Assembly (NCBI RefSeq): GCF_902459465.1 | Contig: NC_047073.1 | Location: forward strand, 3,968,001-4,032,000 | Reading direction: 5' to 3' | Origin: Asterias rubens | Taxonomy: Eukaryota; Echinodermata; Asteroidea; Forcipulatida; Asteriidae | DNA: 64,000 nt | Part shown: piece after piece, positions 62,194 through 64,000 of the stretch | Layout of the letters: each line of letters starts with the position of its first letter | How positions within the stretch are numbered: position 1 is the first letter of the stretch | The notes under the pieces: model-generated | The model's database searches: none | Seen by the model: only the letters and a program-made list of their open reading frames with translations | Told to the model about the DNA's origin: nothing | Made by a program: the position numbers and the translations under genes

Positions 62194-63965
62194 ATGGAGC
62201 ATAAATTGCCCAAAATACCTCCCAAAATGACAGATCGAAGGTCACCAATTCCTCAAGGGGTTACTCAAATAGAACCAACCCGAGACTATGACATAATTGA
62301 TGACGAAGCCGTTGGGACCACAGCTCCTGGTTCAACTTCAATGCCGATCACCGGTGTCGGGAGAAAAGTTCTCGGCCAAGTTGGGCAGAGTTTACACGCA
62401 TCAGCAGACAAGATTTTCCGGAAGGGTGTTCTTGGCGGACTCGGCGCTGCCGAAGTGGAGGACAGTGACGATTCAATGAGCACCACCAAAAGTGAAAATG
62501 ACTCTGACTTGATGTCTGGGCTTTCAAGGAGTCCAGCGCCGGAAATGGAACGAGAGATGCAGTTTGATCAGCATCGTAACCATGGCAATGTTGAGATGGA
62601 GTTTGGGACTGTGTCACATCAACAAGAAATATTTGCACCGACGCTCAATTTGCCGCGCATCAACTGTCCAGAAAAAATTGTATAATTAATACTCATTTGT
62701 TTGATTTGGATCGAGGGTTTTAGAAGATTATCAAACCTAAAAAACCAGGACTAGATTCTAGAGGGGGGGGGGGGGGGGGGGGGTTAGAATCAATATTGCA
62801 GTTTGACACTGGTGGTACCATTATTCCATAGTTACTGCAACCAGTTGTACCACAGATCACCCAATACCATAGTTATTAGTTGGGATAACGTAAGTCGTAA
62901 CCCTCCTCCCACTGTTGGGAGGAGGATGATGTTATCCTACCAATACCATAGACTGCCACGGTACCATCCATTAGGCTAGAATTCTGTCTGTACAGCTTTA
63001 GTTGTGATAATAGTAACCATCCCTCCTCTGTGATCGACGGAAGGATAGATGGGTACGTTTATCGCAAATAAGAAAACAGCTGTACTCGTAAAACTGTGAG
63101 GTTTGTTCTTGTATTGTCGTTCGTAGAAGGGATAGCAGAACGAACCTCATAGTTCTAGGTAGGAGTAGTATAGCTGGTGCTGGTATATTATATAAAACCA
63201 ATGCCATATCTTGTGTACTGTTTTGTGTGGTATTTTCAGAATCAGATCAGCTTGCTAGAGTAACTACAATTTACTTCAAAGTTCCAGTCTTTAACTTAAA
63301 GCCATTTTAAAACCTCGTTACCATGTACTTTAGAAACTATAATGCGCCCTTGTGAAGTTTCTAGAAGTAGTTGCTATGCACTCTACTGCCTAGTCCTAGA
63401 ACTATGACTTGGAGGGTTGTTCCATACAGCTGTCATCTGGAGACAATATCCAAGACAATATCAAACAGATCTAGAAGTATCTCTTGCCCAACTGGCTCTT
63501 TCCACAAAATACCACAGAAGGCTGAGGAGCCAAGTCCACAGTTCACGAGCCATGTTGTGTCTATATATTACAGATTGTCACAAAGTACCATGCACCCAAT
63601 GCTAGCCTAGAGTAGACTACAAAAAACTATGGTACTTTCTGACAGCCTGTAAAATTATAATAAAGTGCCTCTGTCTTCAATTGGAGTCGATGCCTTTTCA
63701 TGCTAAGATTTGCCCCGTTATCTCTGCTTGCTCCTGGTCTAAATTCATGGCTCTGCTTACAGAGGAAATCTGCGCTAACGGCCCATAGAATTACATGTAC
63801 AAGCTTTACAGGGGTCTGTAAGCACAGAGTTCCACAGCAAGCAGAGCCATATGTAACAAATCATCAGATGTGATTTCATCAGATTTATCGTTCTCTTCAT
63901 TTGCAGATCATCTGTATTGATTTAGCCACCGAAGTAAACAGAGTTCCTTTTGTATCCAAGGAAGG
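62194..63965 (+). CDS. BABAM1: BABAM1 / MERIT40, first two coding exons (gene continues past right edge)
   Basis: BABAM1 (MERIT40) is a VWA-like scaffold of the BRCA1-A complex and of BRISC, which remove K63-linked ubiquitin. Exon 1 is 62194-62679 (162 codons) and exon 2 is 63907-63965. The splice joins LPRINCPEKI to IICIDLATEV in phase 0, matching the family's conserved entry into the VWA-like domain (human ...PRVNCPEKV IICLDL...). This junction is what identifies the gene. The N-terminal 150 residues are acidic and Ser-rich with little conservation, as in vertebrates. A donor GT follows at 62680 and another at 63966. The ATG at 62194 is used; ATG62227 (MTDRRSPIP) is an alternative start. 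Exon 1 alone would end at a stop two codons past the donor, so it can pass for an intronless ORF. The rest (about 200 aa) is beyond the window. Confidence 0.87.
62763..62783 (+). repeat. G21 homopolymer in BABAM1 intron 1
   Basis: An uninterrupted G run 84 nt past the exon 1 donor. It could form G-quadruplexes; its true length is uncertain in any assembly. Confidence 0.9.
63741..63850. mobile_element. Family I relative, short
   Basis: 'aaattcatggctctgcttac' is mirrored by 'cagcaagcagagccat'; about 110 bp. It ends about 55 bp before BABAM1 exon 2. Confidence 0.65.
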
Positions 63966-64000
63966 GTAAGAGAAAGTTATTTAAATTCGTTGTTTTTTAG

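Noticed and set aside
62227..62229. MTDRRSPIP ATG as the sole BABAM1 start
   Set aside because: The upstream ATG at 62194 is in frame with no stop between; sequence alone cannot decide, so the longer form was kept.
62194..62685. A 163-codon ORF that looks like an intronless, unknown protein
   Set aside because: Its last codons PRINCPEKI precede a GT donor, and an in-phase acceptor at 63907 continues with IICIDL, so it is exon 1 of BABAM1.

Overview
The window is eukaryotic nuclear DNA from an intron-rich animal. It carries five conserved protein-coding genes split into short exons with GT..AG introns. I rebuilt the exons by hand from translated similarity to known families, requiring the reading phase to match across every intron. 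The gene set is generic to animals. The dense, repeated short inverted-repeat elements and tRNA-derived repeats suggest an invertebrate deuterostome, most likely an echinoderm and perhaps a sea star. That placement is inference from general familiarity and was not checked.

Layout, left to right. (1) The N-terminal part of KRI1 (nucleolar 40S ribosome biogenesis factor) lies on the minus strand, 3384 down to 286, and runs off the left edge. (2) PIGG (GPI ethanolamine phosphate transferase 2) is on the plus strand, 4372-16463, complete in 13 exons (971 aa); it is head-to-head with KRI1 across about 1 kb. (3) HECTD3 (HECT E3 ubiquitin ligase) is on the minus strand, 40334-18683, complete in 18 exons (878 aa), and convergent with PIGG. 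(4) TMEM259/membralin (ER membrane protein) is on the minus strand, 59932-44148, complete in 10 exons (688 aa). (5) BABAM1/MERIT40 (BRCA1-A and BRISC subunit) is on the plus strand, with its first two coding exons at 62194-62679 and 63907-63965; it is head-to-head with membralin and runs off the right edge.

These are housekeeping genes of unrelated pathways: ribosome assembly, GPI-anchor synthesis, ubiquitin ligation, ER quality control and DNA damage signalling. Nothing indicates that they form a dedicated system. PIGG and membralin both act at the ER membrane, which is probably coincidental.

Most of the remaining DNA is intron and spacer packed with small non-autonomous elements. Several TTAA-flanked inverted-repeat families share one internal core. 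Several families show perfect 8-bp target duplications (hAT-like), and two or three show TA duplications (Tc1/mariner/pogo-like). There are tRNA-derived SINEs, long foldback elements and three decayed LINE fragments. Many copies are nested, so relative insertion order can be read. The most notable points are a MITE that supplies the sequence just upstream of a PIGG 3' splice site, a LINE reverse transcriptase fragment split by a 2-kb TA-flanked element, and a degenerate tandem duplication of part of a KRI1 exon. I found no CRISPR array, rRNA gene or convincing functional tRNA gene.
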